Part shown: in pieces, positions 7,284-16,395 of the stretch
How the letters are laid out: each line of letters starts with the position of its first letter
How positions within the stretch are numbered: the stretch's first letter is position 1
Origin: Peribacillus tepidiphilus
GTDB taxonomy: Bacteria > Bacillota > Bacilli > Bacillales > DSM-1321
Direction of reading: 5' to 3'
DNA: 64,000 bases
Assembly (NCBI RefSeq): GCF_009466385.1
Contig: NZ_WIAQ01000007.1
Span: 1-64,000 of the forward strand
Notes under the pieces: model-generated
What the model saw: the letters and a program-made list of their open reading frames with translations, nothing else
What the model was told of the DNA's origin: nothing
Database searches by the model: none
Made by a program: the position numbers and the translations under genes

Positions 7284-8459
7284 TCAATTTTCATGATAAC
7301 CTAGAGCTGCGGCACCGAGTGTTTTTGCTGCGATTAGCATGGATTTTTCATCAATATCAAATTTAGGATGATGATGCGGATAAACAGCATTTGGATCTAC
7401 AGGCATAGCGCCGGTAAAGAAGAATGTGCCTTTTACGTGCTGTAGATAATAAGCAAAATCTTCTCCTGTCATATTTAGCTCAGCTTCTGAAATGTTCTTC
7501 ACTTCTGCAACTTGTTTAGCTGCTTCAATTAAGTACATGGTTTCTTCCTCGTGATTGACAACGGCAGGGTAGCCTCTGAAATATTCATATTCATATGAAC
7601 AGTCCGATGCTAAACAAATGCCCTTTGTGATTTTTTCCATTTCAGCTTCAATGAAATCTCTTACTTCTTCATTAAATGTTCTTACGGTTCCGACGAGCGT
7701 AGCACTGTCAGCAATGACATTAAAGGCATTGTCGGCAACGAATGACCCCACTGTGACGACAGCTGAGTCAACTGGATTCACTCTTCTACTTACAATTTGT
7801 TGAAGGGCAATGACTAGCTGGGCAGCCGTAACGATGGTATCCTTTGTTTTATGGGGCTGGGCACCATGTCCGCCTTTTCCTTGAAGCTTGATCACAAAAC
7901 GGTCAGCAGCGGCCATAATAGGTCCTACGCGATATTCGATTGTTCCTGTCGGCGTCAGTGCCCAAAGATGTGTACCGAAAATAACATCAACTCCATCGAG
8001 GCAACCGTCCTCAATCATTGGTTTTGCACCACCCGGAGCATATTCTTCTGCATGCTGATGAATGAACACGTATTCGCCAGGCAAGGCTTCCTTCAACTCA
8101 TTTATGGCTTTGGCCAGCACTAGGAGAGTAGCCGTGTGAGCATCATGACCGCATGCATGCATAACCCCAGGAACTGTTGACTTATATGGAACATCTTTTT
8201 CGTCCTGAATAGGCAGAGCATCAAAATCAGCCCGAAGTGCCACTGTTTTTCCAGGTTTTCCTCCTTTTATTTTGGCAACCACTCCGTTACCTCCGACCTG
8301 TTCTCTCACTTCCACTCCAAGCTGTTTATAGAAATCTACTATGTATCGAGCTGTTTTAGTTTCTTGGAAAGATAGCTCAGGATGCTGGTGCAAGTACCTG
8401 CGGATCGATACCATCTCTGAAAAATAGTCCTCAAGGATTTTATTTAATGAACGTAACAT
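7284..8459 (-). CDS. yhaA: YhaA, M20-family amidohydrolase
   Basis: A 391-residue metallo-amidohydrolase of the M20D (N-acyl-amino-acid amidohydrolase/hippuricase) group. Metal-ligand motifs are all visible: MHACGHDAHTA (about residue 107), HQHAEEYAPGG with the catalytic glutamate, GTHLWA, and the C-terminal YPHHHPKFDID. The lid domain lies between about residues 185 and 300. These enzymes remove N-acyl groups from amino acids or related amides; the true substrate is not known. GAGGTGG lies 7 nt before ATG 8459. It is convergent with ecsC across the repeat field, as yhaA follows ecs in B. subtilis. Confidence 0.92.
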   Translation of the reverse strand: MLRSLNKILEDYFSEMVSIRRYLHQHPELSFQETKTARYIVDFYKQLGVEVREQVGGNGVVAKIKGGKPGKTVALRADFDALPIQDEKDVPYKSTVPGVMHACGHDAHTATLLVLAKAINELKEALPGEYVFIHQHAEEYAPGGAKPMIEDGCLDGVDVIFGTHLWALTPTGTIEYRVGPIMAAADRFVIKLQGKGGHGAQPHKTKDTIVTAAQLVIALQQIVSRRVNPVDSAVVTVGSFVADNAFNVIADSATLVGTVRTFNEEVRDFIEAEMEKITKGICLASDCSYEYEYFRGYPAVVNHEEETMYLIEAAKQVAEVKNISEAELNMTGEDFAYYLQHVKGTFFFTGAMPVDPNAVYPHHHPKFDIDEKSMLIAAKTLGAAALGYHEN

Positions 8460-8626
8460 GCTTGACCACCTCTTTGAATATATAAACTATTGGTAATATT
8501 CTTTAAGTAAGTATATCATTATTCCATATTTTAGAGTTTTGAAAAACTCTGTGGAATTTATTTCTTGCTTAGATTAATATTGGTTGGGTGGAAACACTAT
8601 TAAATGATGAATAAGGGGGTAATAAA

Positions 8627-9277
8627 GTGAAAACAGCCAAAAAAAATCCATCCTATTTGTACTCATTTTTATTACTGCTATGCTTTGGAGTGTTCTTATA
8701 TGTTTTTTTAGCCGTCAACAATGGTAATGAATTAAGCTGGGAAACGCCTATACAAAGTTTTTTCCTTGAATGGAATAAAGGGGTGTCTCATTCTTTTTTT
8801 GTGGTGATTACTGAATTTGGTTCCAAAACCGTAATTGGCATTGGAAGTCTTTTGCTACTGGCTTATCTATGGATTTTCAAAAAAAATTATGTGGCCATGG
8901 CGATTGTTGTGCTAGCTGTAGCTGGAGGGGACCAGCTTAATAAATTTATAAAAAAAATGGTAGAACGTGAAAGACCTGCTATTGACGCTTCGATTGACGC
9001 TCTCGGATACAGTTTTCCAAGCGGACATGCGATGGTCGGAATTATTTTTTATACGGTGATTGCTTATTTTTTAACACAGGGAATGAAGTCTCAGTCTGTT
9101 AAGGCGTTTATTTGGGTAACTGCTTACATGATGGTCGTTCTTGTCGGAATCAGCCGGATTGTTTTGAGTGCGCATTATCCATCAGACATTATTGGAGGAT
9201 ATGCTCTCGGAGGGTTGTTTGTACTGAGCTGCCTCAAAGCTTATCAAGAGCTTTATACATTTATGAATAAAGCATAA
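8627..9277 (+). CDS. PAP2-family membrane phosphatase
   Basis: A 216-residue membrane phosphatase with the three PAP2 motifs: KKMVERERP (KX6RP), FPSGHAM (PSGH) and SRIVLSAHYPSD (SRX5HX3D). About five or six helices surround them. Proteins of this type dephosphorylate undecaprenyl pyrophosphate, phosphatidic acid or phosphatidylglycerophosphate at the outer membrane face; which one applies cannot be told. The start is GTG 8627 with AGGGGG upstream. It is an insertion relative to the B. subtilis order, between yhaA and yhfA. Confidence 0.88.
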   Translation: MKTAKKNPSYLYSFLLLLCFGVFLYVFLAVNNGNELSWETPIQSFFLEWNKGVSHSFFVVITEFGSKTVIGIGSLLLLAYLWIFKKNYVAMAIVVLAVAGGDQLNKFIKKMVERERPAIDASIDALGYSFPSGHAMVGIIFYTVIAYFLTQGMKSQSVKAFIWVTAYMMVVLVGISRIVLSAHYPSDIIGGYALGGLFVLSCLKAYQELYTFMNKA

Positions 9278-9278
9278 A

Positions 9279-9318
9279 AATCCATGCCGCTTCTACTAAA
9301 AGCGGCATGGATTTTTTT
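9279..9318. terminator. Bidirectional terminator
   Basis: A 13-15-bp stem (AAATCCATGCCGCTT paired with its complement) with A-run before and T-run after. It serves the PAP2 gene on the plus strand and, overlapping its stop codon, yhfA on the minus strand. Confidence 0.85.
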
Positions 9319-10711
9319 AAATGAGAAACATTGCAACAATCGTAGTGACAACAAGACCGATGGTAACTGGAAGTAAGTTTCGACGAGCTAATTCAAAAGG
9401 ATCAACGTTACAAATAGCTGCTGCAGGAATAAGTGCCCATGGAACGAGTGTACCGCCACCTACCCAAATGGCTGCAATTTGTCCGAGAGCAGTCAGCGTG
9501 GCAGCTCCGGCACCAAGTGCAGTAGCGAATAAATTGGCTACTGAACCTGCCAGCGATATGCCTGAAAAGCCAGAACCATCTAGTCCGGTAATCGCTCCGA
9601 TCGAAGTCAGTGTTACAGCAGCAACCTCTTTATTTAATGGTACGATGTTTGCTAATGCAATACCAAGATCATTGACGATTCCTTGAGACCCTTGAAGGGC
9701 ATCTTCACCAAGAATTTTGAAAAAGCCGGAATCTCCAAGATAAAAGAAAGCGGCAATCGGAATAACAGGGCCGAAAACTTTAAATCCGAATTGAAATCCC
9801 TCTATTAAATAACTAGTTATTTTTTCGAGTCCTTTGTTCCCGTGAGCTGAAAGAGTAATGAGGATTAAGATGAAAACAGAAGTCCCGCCAATAAGTGCGG
9901 TAGCGTCGCCTCCTTGCAATTTTAACAGGTACATGGCAATCACATCTAATGTGAATGCGGAAGGAATTAAGATGGAAAAGAACGTTTTTTGTGTTTTTGT
10001 GAGCAGTGTCGCTTCATTTGAGTCAGTGCCATTGGTTGGGACAACCATGCTTTCGACCGACAATTTTTTCAGCTTTATATCTCTTTTGAGGAAGTAAAAT
10101 GCAGTAACGGTGGTGACGATTCCCATCGTAAAAACAAGAGGCACACTTGCAGAGATGACTTCTCCTACAGAAATTCCAGCAGCATCTGCAGTAAGCTTTG
10201 GAGCGGCTTGAATGATGAAGTCACCGGATAGAGCAATCCCGTGGCCAAATAAATTCATCGCCATTGCCACACCTAATGCTGGCAAGCCTACACGGATGGC
10301 AACAGGCAGTAGCACAGCACCAAGTAACGCAACAGCCGGAGATGGCCAGAAAAACCATGAAATGAGCATCATAAGGATTCCGATGATCCAATAAGCTAAT
10401 CCAGGTGTACGAATCCACTTGGTGAATGGTGAAATCATAACATCATTGATTCCGGTGATCGTAAGAACCCTACTCATAGCGACAATAATGGAAATGACTA
10501 GAATAGTGGAGAGCAGTTCAGTTATAGCGAATATGAAACTGTTAAAAACTCCACTAACCGATCCGGAAATGCTACCAGTTGCAGCAAGTGCTAACGTGAA
10601 AATTCCTGCGATACAAATAAGAGTTGTATCTCTCCGTATAACCATAAATCCGATGATTATGAGAATAAAAACGACATATATTCCATGAAGAGCCGTTAAT
10701 TCAACTCCCAT
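9317..10711 (-). CDS. yhfA: YhfA, putative transporter
   Basis: A 464-residue polytopic membrane protein resembling uncharacterised YhfA of B. subtilis. It has about 10-12 hydrophobic helices, a mid-protein hydrophilic loop (about residues 205-245) that divides it in two, and re-entrant-like glycine-rich stretches (GLDGSGFSGISLAG, GAAAATLTALG-type) typical of ion-coupled organic-acid carriers of the IT superfamily. The substrate is unknown. AAGGGGGA lies ahead of ATG 10711. It stands next to hmoB and hemE as in B. subtilis, but no functional link to heme is shown. Confidence 0.8.
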   Translation of the reverse strand: MGVELTALHGIYVVFILIIIGFMVIRRDTTLICIAGIFTLALAATGSISGSVSGVFNSFIFAITELLSTILVISIIVAMSRVLTITGINDVMISPFTKWIRTPGLAYWIIGILMMLISWFFWPSPAVALLGAVLLPVAIRVGLPALGVAMAMNLFGHGIALSGDFIIQAAPKLTADAAGISVGEVISASVPLVFTMGIVTTVTAFYFLKRDIKLKKLSVESMVVPTNGTDSNEATLLTKTQKTFFSILIPSAFTLDVIAMYLLKLQGGDATALIGGTSVFILILITLSAHGNKGLEKITSYLIEGFQFGFKVFGPVIPIAAFFYLGDSGFFKILGEDALQGSQGIVNDLGIALANIVPLNKEVAAVTLTSIGAITGLDGSGFSGISLAGSVANLFATALGAGAATLTALGQIAAIWVGGGTLVPWALIPAAAICNVDPFELARRNLLPVTIGLVVTTIVAMFLI

Positions 10712-10844
10712 ATAGTGTCCCCCTTCTTAGAATCCTAAATAATTAGGGCATATGCCCTCTAATGCTTATTACAGGATATGAATAAACGATTAAGGGGTGA
10801 GAAATTCTTTCTGTATTTGTCTCATTAACAAGCTCCAAACCATA

Positions 10845-10878
10845 CAAAAAGCACCCCAACCATTATGATTGCGGGTGC
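10845..10878 (-). terminator. hmoB terminator
   Basis: Stem GCACCC (10851-10856) with GGGTGC (10873-10878); on the minus strand TTTTTG follows. It lies just after the hmoB stop codon. Confidence 0.65.
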
Positions 10879-10892
10879 AATGACCTTACTCG

Positions 10893-11411
<519 letters not shown>

Positions 11412-11522
11412 TCACCTCAATTAGTATTTTTAACTACCTATACACTTTTACATTGTAACTTGTATTACTATTTTTTACATCAAGGAAGAATGCTCAAAAC
11501 ATATGGGAAATAAGGCTATTTT

Positions 11523-11551
11523 TTGACAAATAGTAACGTTATCTATACATA
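11523..11551 (+). promoter_or_regulatory. hemE promoter (SigA-like)
   Basis: TTGACA (11523-11528) and TACATA (11546-11551) are spaced by 17 bp. They leave a leader of about 80 nt before the hemE start. Confidence 0.65.
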
Positions 11552-11636
11552 GATAGTGGAAAAGGGTTATATTGAATTCATATGACTATGTGCAGATGGG
11601 AAATTTTTTATTTAGCTTGAAAGGTGGCAAAAGTAT

Positions 11637-12677
11637 ATGTCAATGGTGATTAACGACACATTTCTAAAAGCAGCTCGCGGGGAACAAACAGACTACGTTC
11701 CTGTATGGTATATGAGACAAGCAGGTCGTTCTCAGCCTGAATATCGTGCGATAAAAGAAAAATATTCATTATTTGAAATAACTCATCAACCAGAGCTGTG
11801 CGCTTATGTAACAAGACTTCCCGTAGAACAATACGGTGTGGATGCTGCAATCCTATATAAAGATATCATGACACCACTTCCAGCAATTGGCGTTGATGTG
11901 GAAATTAAAGCAGGGATCGGTCCGGTTATTTCTAACCCAATTACCTCTTTGGCAGATGTTGAAAAGCTGGGCGAAATTCATCCAGAAGAAGATGTTCCAT
12001 ATGTTTTAGAAACGATTAAATTATTAACGGAAGAACAATTGAAGGTACCATTAATTGGATTTGCAGGTGCTCCTTTTACAATGGCGTCTTATATGATTGA
12101 AGGAGGACCTTCAAAAAACTACAACAAAACGAAAGCCTTCATGTATTCAGAGCCGAAAGCATGGTTTGCGTTAATGGACAAGCTTGGTGATATGACCATT
12201 ACCTATGTGAAGTCTCAAATTAAGGCTGGTGCTAAAGCAATCCAAATTTTTGATAGCTGGGTAGGCGCATTGAATGTTGAAGATTATCGTACGTTCATTA
12301 AGCCGGTGATGAATCGTATATTCTCTAGCTTAAGAGAAGAAAATGTTCCGTTTATTATGTTTGGAGTTGGTGCAAGCCATCTTGCACTTGAATGGAATGA
12401 TCTTCCTCTTGATGTAGTTGGTCTAGACTGGAGACTGCCAATTTCACAAGCAAGAGAGATGGGGATCACCAAAGCAGTTCAAGGAAATTTAGATCCTGCG
12501 ATTCTTCTTTCTCCATGGGAAGTCATTGAAGAACGGGCAAAAGCGATTTTGGATCAAGGAATGGCCCAGCCAGGTTATATTTTTAACTTAGGTCATGGTG
12601 TTTTCCCTCAAGTAAAGCCAGAAACGCTAAAACGTCTGACAGATTTTATCCATGAATACTCTGCTTCAAAAAAATGA
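11637..12677 (+). CDS. hemE: HemE, uroporphyrinogen decarboxylase
   Basis: A 346-residue cytosolic enzyme that decarboxylates uroporphyrinogen III to coproporphyrinogen III. The N-terminal signature [16 protein letters not shown] and the [16 protein letters not shown] motif are intact. AAAGGTGG lies about 9 nt before ATG 11637. It is the first gene of a hemE-hemH-hemY cluster, the core of the coproporphyrin-dependent pathway of Gram-positive bacteria. A clear SigA-type promoter precedes it. Confidence 0.97.
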   Translation: MSMVINDTFLKAARGEQTDYVPVWYMRQAGRSQPEYRAIKEKYSLFEITHQPELCAYVTRLPVEQYGVDAAILYKDIMTPLPAIGVDVEIKAGIGPVISNPITSLADVEKLGEIHPEEDVPYVLETIKLLTEEQLKVPLIGFAGAPFTMASYMIEGGPSKNYNKTKAFMYSEPKAWFALMDKLGDMTITYVKSQIKAGAKAIQIFDSWVGALNVEDYRTFIKPVMNRIFSSLREENVPFIMFGVGASHLALEWNDLPLDVVGLDWRLPISQAREMGITKAVQGNLDPAILLSPWEVIEERAKAILDQGMAQPGYIFNLGHGVFPQVKPETLKRLTDFIHEYSASKK

Positions 12678-12782
12678 TTTACCTAGCCTATCAATGATGC
12701 ATTTGGCTGGTAAAAATATGATGTTTGTGCAGAATAGAAGAGGATAAATCAGAATTTTTTTATATAAGGTGGAGTTAGAAAC

Positions 12783-13721
12783 ATGGGAAAAAGAAAAATG
12801 GGGCTATTAGTCATGGCGTATGGTACTCCTTATAAAGAAGAAGATATTGAGCGGTATTATACACATATTCGCCATGGTAGAAAGCCAACAGAAGAAATGC
12901 TTCAAGATTTGAAGGATCGTTACGAAGCAATCGGCGGCATTTCTCCTCTTGCAAAAATTACGGAAGAACAGGCGAAATCCTTAGAAAGGCACCTAAACAG
13001 CATTCAAGATGAGATAGAATTTAAGGCGTATTTAGGCTTAAAGCATATTGAGCCGTTTGTAGAAGATGCGGTAGCACAAATGAAAGAGGATGGCATGAAA
13101 GAAGCTGTTAGCATTGTCCTTGCCCCTCATTTTTCTACATTCAGCGTTAAATCATATAACGGAAGAGCCCAAAAAAAAGCAGATGAACTGGGAGGTCCAG
13201 ACATTACCTTCATTGAAAGCTGGTATAACGAACCGAAATTTATCCAATACTGGGTAGATCGAGTAAAAGAAACGTTCAGCAAGATGAGTAGTGAAGAACG
13301 GGATGCTGCTGTACTGATTGTATCAGCTCACAGTTTACCGGAGAAAATTCTTCAATCTGGAGATCCATATCCTGATCAGCTGCAAGAAACAGCAGATTTG
13401 ATAGCTAAAGGAGCAGGTATCGAAAACTATGCGGTCGGCTGGCAAAGTGCTGGCAACACACCTGAGCCATGGTTAGGACCGGATGTGCAGGATTTAACTC
13501 GTGAATTATATGAAGAAAACGGCTATAAAGCATTTATTTATACACCAGTAGGATTTGTAGCGGATCATTTAGAGGTTTTATATGACAATGATTATGAATG
13601 TAAAGTTGTAACGGATGAAATTGGGGCATCTTATTACCGACCGGAAATGCCTAATTCGCATCCAGACTTTATTGATGCAATGGCTACAGTTATTTTAAAA
13701 AAGCTTGGCCTAAAGAATTAA
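12783..13721 (+). CDS. hemH: HemH (CpfC), coproporphyrin ferrochelatase
   Basis: A 312-residue ferrochelatase that inserts iron into coproporphyrin III. The metal-site histidine lies in [10 protein letters not shown] (His183-equivalent) with the glutamate in the later [15 protein letters not shown] region; LAPHFSTFS is also conserved. Length equals the soluble bacillar enzyme. AAGGTGGAG precedes ATG 12783 in a 105-bp gap after hemE. In Bacillaceae this enzyme acts before heme is formed, after the coproporphyrinogen oxidase encoded next. Confidence 0.96.
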   Translation: MGKRKMGLLVMAYGTPYKEEDIERYYTHIRHGRKPTEEMLQDLKDRYEAIGGISPLAKITEEQAKSLERHLNSIQDEIEFKAYLGLKHIEPFVEDAVAQMKEDGMKEAVSIVLAPHFSTFSVKSYNGRAQKKADELGGPDITFIESWYNEPKFIQYWVDRVKETFSKMSSEERDAAVLIVSAHSLPEKILQSGDPYPDQLQETADLIAKGAGIENYAVGWQSAGNTPEPWLGPDVQDLTRELYEENGYKAFIYTPVGFVADHLEVLYDNDYECKVVTDEIGASYYRPEMPNSHPDFIDAMATVILKKLGLKN

Positions 13722-13748
13722 TTTTTGAAAAAAGAAGGCGATGAAACT

Positions 13749-15206
13749 GTGAAGCAGGAAAAAAAGAAGGTTGTTATTATCGGGGGAGGAATTACTGGTT
13801 TAACGACTGCCTACTATTTGCAGAAAGCAGCCAAAGAGAGGAAAAAGGACTTCGAAGTAAAGCTTATTGAGGCTTCTCCACGTTTAGGGGGAAAGGTGCA
13901 AACAATCGTAAGGGATGGTTTCGTAATTGAAAGGGGTCCGGACTCATTCTTAGAGCGTAAAACAAGTGCCTCAAGGCTGGCAAAGGAAGTAGGGATGGAT
14001 GATCAGCTTGTGAACAATACGGCTGGAAAGTCTTATGTGCTTGTAAGAGAAAGGCTTCATCCGATGCCAGGTGGTTCGATTATGGGAATTCCTACTCAGA
14101 TTGCCCCATTTGTTACAACTGGACTTTTCTCACCGTTTGGAAAGCTTCGAGCTGCAGCAGATTTTGTCCTGCCTAAATCAAAAGAAAACCAAGACCAATC
14201 GTTGGGAGAGTTTTTTAGACGACGCCTTGGCGACGAAGTTGTGGAAAATCTTATTGAACCTTTATTATCTGGTATTTATGCCGGAGATATCGATCAACTT
14301 AGCTTAATGTCAACATTTCCGCAATTCTATCATGTGGAACAGAAGTATCGAAGCCTAATTCTTGGTATGAAAAAGGGGATCCCATCGCCTCCTAAAAAAG
14401 CTGGGGGAGAAGGAAAATCCAAGAATAAAGGAATTTTCTTGACGATAAAAAGCGGCTTGCAATCTTTTGTGGAAGCGATTGAAAACCATTTAGAGCCTGG
14501 ATCGGTATTAAAAGGTACAAAAGTGGAAAACGTGGAAAAGGCAGAAAACGGGTATGATGTGGTTTTAAACAATAAAGAAGTGCTTCATGCCGACGCAATT
14601 GTTGTAACCGTGCCTCATCAAGCAGCGCTATCTATGTTTTCTAACTATCCATTCTTTCAGCCGTTCAAGGATATGCCTTCTACGAGTGTAGCAACGGTTG
14701 CGATGGCTTTTGACGAGTCAGCTATTAAAGAAGATATCGATGGCACTGGCTTTGTGGTATCAAGAAATAGTGATTATACCATTACGGCTTGTACATGGAC
14801 ACACAAAAAATGGCCTCACTCTACTCCGAAAGGGAAAGCGCTCTTGCGTTGCTACGTAGGACGTGCCGGAGATGAAGCAGTTGTGGACCTTTCTGACGAA
14901 GAAATCATTCAAATCGTACTGGAAGACTTAAACAAAACAATGAACATTACAGCAGCACCGGAGTTTTCTATTGTATCACGATGGAAGGATTCCATGCCGC
15001 AGTATACGGTCGGACATAAATCACGTGTTGAAAAGCTAAAGAAAGATTTGTCAGAAAATATGCCTGGTGTTTTTGTGGCTGGAAGCTCATACGAAGGTTT
15101 GGGATTACCAGACTGCATCGACCAAGGTGAAGCAGCTGTAGAAAAAGTACTTCAATATTTGTCTTCAGTTGCTGAGAATACACAAAAACAAATTCAAAAT
15201 GCGTAA
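13749..15206 (+). CDS. hemY: HemY (CgoX), coproporphyrinogen III oxidase
   Basis: A flavoprotein of about 485 residues that oxidises coproporphyrinogen III to coproporphyrin III. The FAD-binding GGGITGLTTAYYLQ is near the N terminus, ASPRLGGKVQT and ERGPDSFLERK follow, and the C-terminal GSSYEGLGLPDCIDQGE is the FAD-contact motif. Start GTG 13749 is chosen because AGAAGG lies 9 nt upstream; TTG 13725 is in frame but has no site. The gene begins only 28 bp after hemH. A strong terminator closes the operon. Confidence 0.95.
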   Translation: MKQEKKKVVIIGGGITGLTTAYYLQKAAKERKKDFEVKLIEASPRLGGKVQTIVRDGFVIERGPDSFLERKTSASRLAKEVGMDDQLVNNTAGKSYVLVRERLHPMPGGSIMGIPTQIAPFVTTGLFSPFGKLRAAADFVLPKSKENQDQSLGEFFRRRLGDEVVENLIEPLLSGIYAGDIDQLSLMSTFPQFYHVEQKYRSLILGMKKGIPSPPKKAGGEGKSKNKGIFLTIKSGLQSFVEAIENHLEPGSVLKGTKVENVEKAENGYDVVLNNKEVLHADAIVVTVPHQAALSMFSNYPFFQPFKDMPSTSVATVAMAFDESAIKEDIDGTGFVVSRNSDYTITACTWTHKKWPHSTPKGKALLRCYVGRAGDEAVVDLSDEEIIQIVLEDLNKTMNITAAPEFSIVSRWKDSMPQYTVGHKSRVEKLKKDLSENMPGVFVAGSSYEGLGLPDCIDQGEAAVEKVLQYLSSVAENTQKQIQNA

Positions 15207-15211
15207 ACTAT

Positions 15212-15255
15212 AAAAATGGCTTTGGAAGATTTGATTCTTCCAAGGCCATTTTTTT
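15212..15255 (+). terminator. hemEHY terminator
   Basis: A long stem, ATGGCTTTGGAAG paired with CTTCCAAGGCCAT, with A-run before and T7 after. It begins 6 nt past the hemY stop. Confidence 0.88.
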
Positions 15256-15415
15256 GTTTGCCCTCGAACAGGGGGAGGAGCGTCTATTGTTAGCCCCTAG
15301 CATTGCTAAATCGTGTAAAAAGGATTGTTTGGTGGGAATATCAAGAAAACTAAGGATAAAGAACAAAGAAACAGAAGAAATGGTCGATAAAAAATATAAG
15401 AAGGAATGTTGTGCT

Positions 15416-15467
15416 ATCAACGGGCAAACTTAATAGTCTAAAAACAACAATCGATGCGAAACGAGCC
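15416..15467. repeat. MITE-like family 2, solo tail (copy D)
   Basis: This stretch matches, in reverse, the outer tail of copy A (2331-2380), including ATCAACGGGCAAACT and TCTAAAAACAACAATCGATG. Only the tail and the outermost bases of one inverted repeat remain. The rest of 15256-15499 holds no recognisable gene. Confidence 0.7.
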
Positions 15468-15499
15468 ATAATAAAAAAAGAAAGGCGAGGGGAAAAAGT

Positions 15500-15634
15500 A
15501 TGAATAGGAAAGAACGCCAGCTAGTCACAAAACATGAAGGATTACTTCGAGTAAGAGATACAATCATCAACTTTATTCTAAACATTTGCTTTTTTGCTTT
15601 CGTAGCCTTTTTGATCCTTTATTTCTTAAGTTAA
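15500..15634 (+). CDS. Small single-pass membrane protein, 44 residues
   Basis: A 44-codon ORF with GAGGGGA 6 nt before ATG 15500. The first 20 residues are charged (MNRKERQLVTKHEGLLRVRD) and the rest is one helix rich in Phe, Leu and Ile ending at TAA 15634. Strong ribosome-binding site and amphipathic-then-hydrophobic layout support a real gene. I do not recognise a family. It lies just ahead of the yhgD promoter. Confidence 0.6.
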   Translation: MNRKERQLVTKHEGLLRVRDTIINFILNICFFAFVAFLILYFLS

Positions 15635-15646
15635 TCATTCATTTGA

Positions 15647-15713
15647 TTGCAAACACACATTACTTGTGCTATCATTTTCATTGAACTTAGTGACCGTTTT
15701 ATTCAATCGGTCA
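15647..15713 (+). promoter_or_regulatory. yhgD promoter and putative YhgD operator
   Basis: TTGCAA (15647-15652) and TATCAT (15670-15675) are spaced by 17 bp. Just downstream, 15691-15713 is a palindrome TGACCG-N11-CGGTCA, that is TGAC-N15-GTCA. The same spaced palindrome occurs before yhgE. A TetR-family protein bound here would block transcription of its own gene. Confidence 0.6.
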
Positions 15714-15744
15714 TTTTTATTTCGATTCAAGAGGTGTGAGAATC

Positions 15745-16320
15745 ATGAACGCTGATCGAAGGCAGCAAATAGTAGAAGCAGCTACCAAATCATTCACGCT
15801 GTTTGGCTATAAGGCGACTACGATGGATCAAGTTGCAAAACTCGCTAATGTAGGTAAAGGAACCATTTACAACTTCTTTAAAAACAAAGAAGAGCTTTTT
15901 AAGGAAATTGTAAATACTTCGATTTTAGAAATGAAGCATGCAGCGGAAAAAGTCTTCTCAGATGACCGTCCTTTTCATGAAAATGTACATGCCGCTCTAT
16001 ACGAGATACTTGAATTTAGGATGAACCATCAGTTTACAATTAAACTTTTTCAAGAAGAAAAAGAGATTGGCACGAAAGCAGTAGCAGATATGGCAAAAGA
16101 AATGGAAAACGCCATCGTTACTTATATTAAAGATAAGGTTGAAGCTGCTGTAAAAAAAGGGGAAATTGCTCCTTGCGACCCAGAGCTGACAGCATTCCTT
16201 ATGCTCAAAATGTATATTGCGCTGATCTTCGATTGGGAATTAAATCATGAACCTCTTGAAAAAGAGGAAATTGCTAAGCTTTTTCAACTATACATCTTTA
16301 AAGGATTGTCAAAAGTGTGA
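15745..16320 (+). CDS. yhgD: YhgD, TetR-family transcriptional regulator
   Basis: A 191-residue TetR-type regulator. The helix-turn-helix is seen at about residues 25-50 (TTMDQVAKLANVGKGTIYNFFKNKEELF), and the ligand-binding region follows to the C terminus. AGAGGTG lies 8 nt before ATG 15745, which gives exactly the length of B. subtilis YhgD; the in-frame GTG 15736 is not needed. The divergently spaced palindromes before it and before yhgE suggest that it represses both, the ligand being unknown. Confidence 0.9.
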   Translation: MNADRRQQIVEAATKSFTLFGYKATTMDQVAKLANVGKGTIYNFFKNKEELFKEIVNTSILEMKHAAEKVFSDDRPFHENVHAALYEILEFRMNHQFTIKLFQEEKEIGTKAVADMAKEMENAIVTYIKDKVEAAVKKGEIAPCDPELTAFLMLKMYIALIFDWELNHEPLEKEEIAKLFQLYIFKGLSKV

Positions 16321-16369
16321 TAATCCTTATATTTTATTAATTAAATGACTAAATGGACATTTTGGTCAT
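16306..16369 (+). promoter_or_regulatory. yhgE promoter and putative YhgD operator
   Basis: TTGTCA (16306-16311, inside the end of yhgD) and TATATT (16328-16333) are spaced by 16 bp. The palindrome ATGAC...GTCAT at 16345-16369 follows and contains TGAC-N15-GTCA, the same geometry as the site before yhgD. It gives yhgE its own regulated transcript. Confidence 0.6.
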
Positions 16370-16395
16370 ATATTCTTACAAGGGGGATTTATTAA

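Noticed and set aside
9321-10688. Several plus-strand frames opposite yhfA
   Set aside because: They are shadows of a hydrophobic minus-strand gene.
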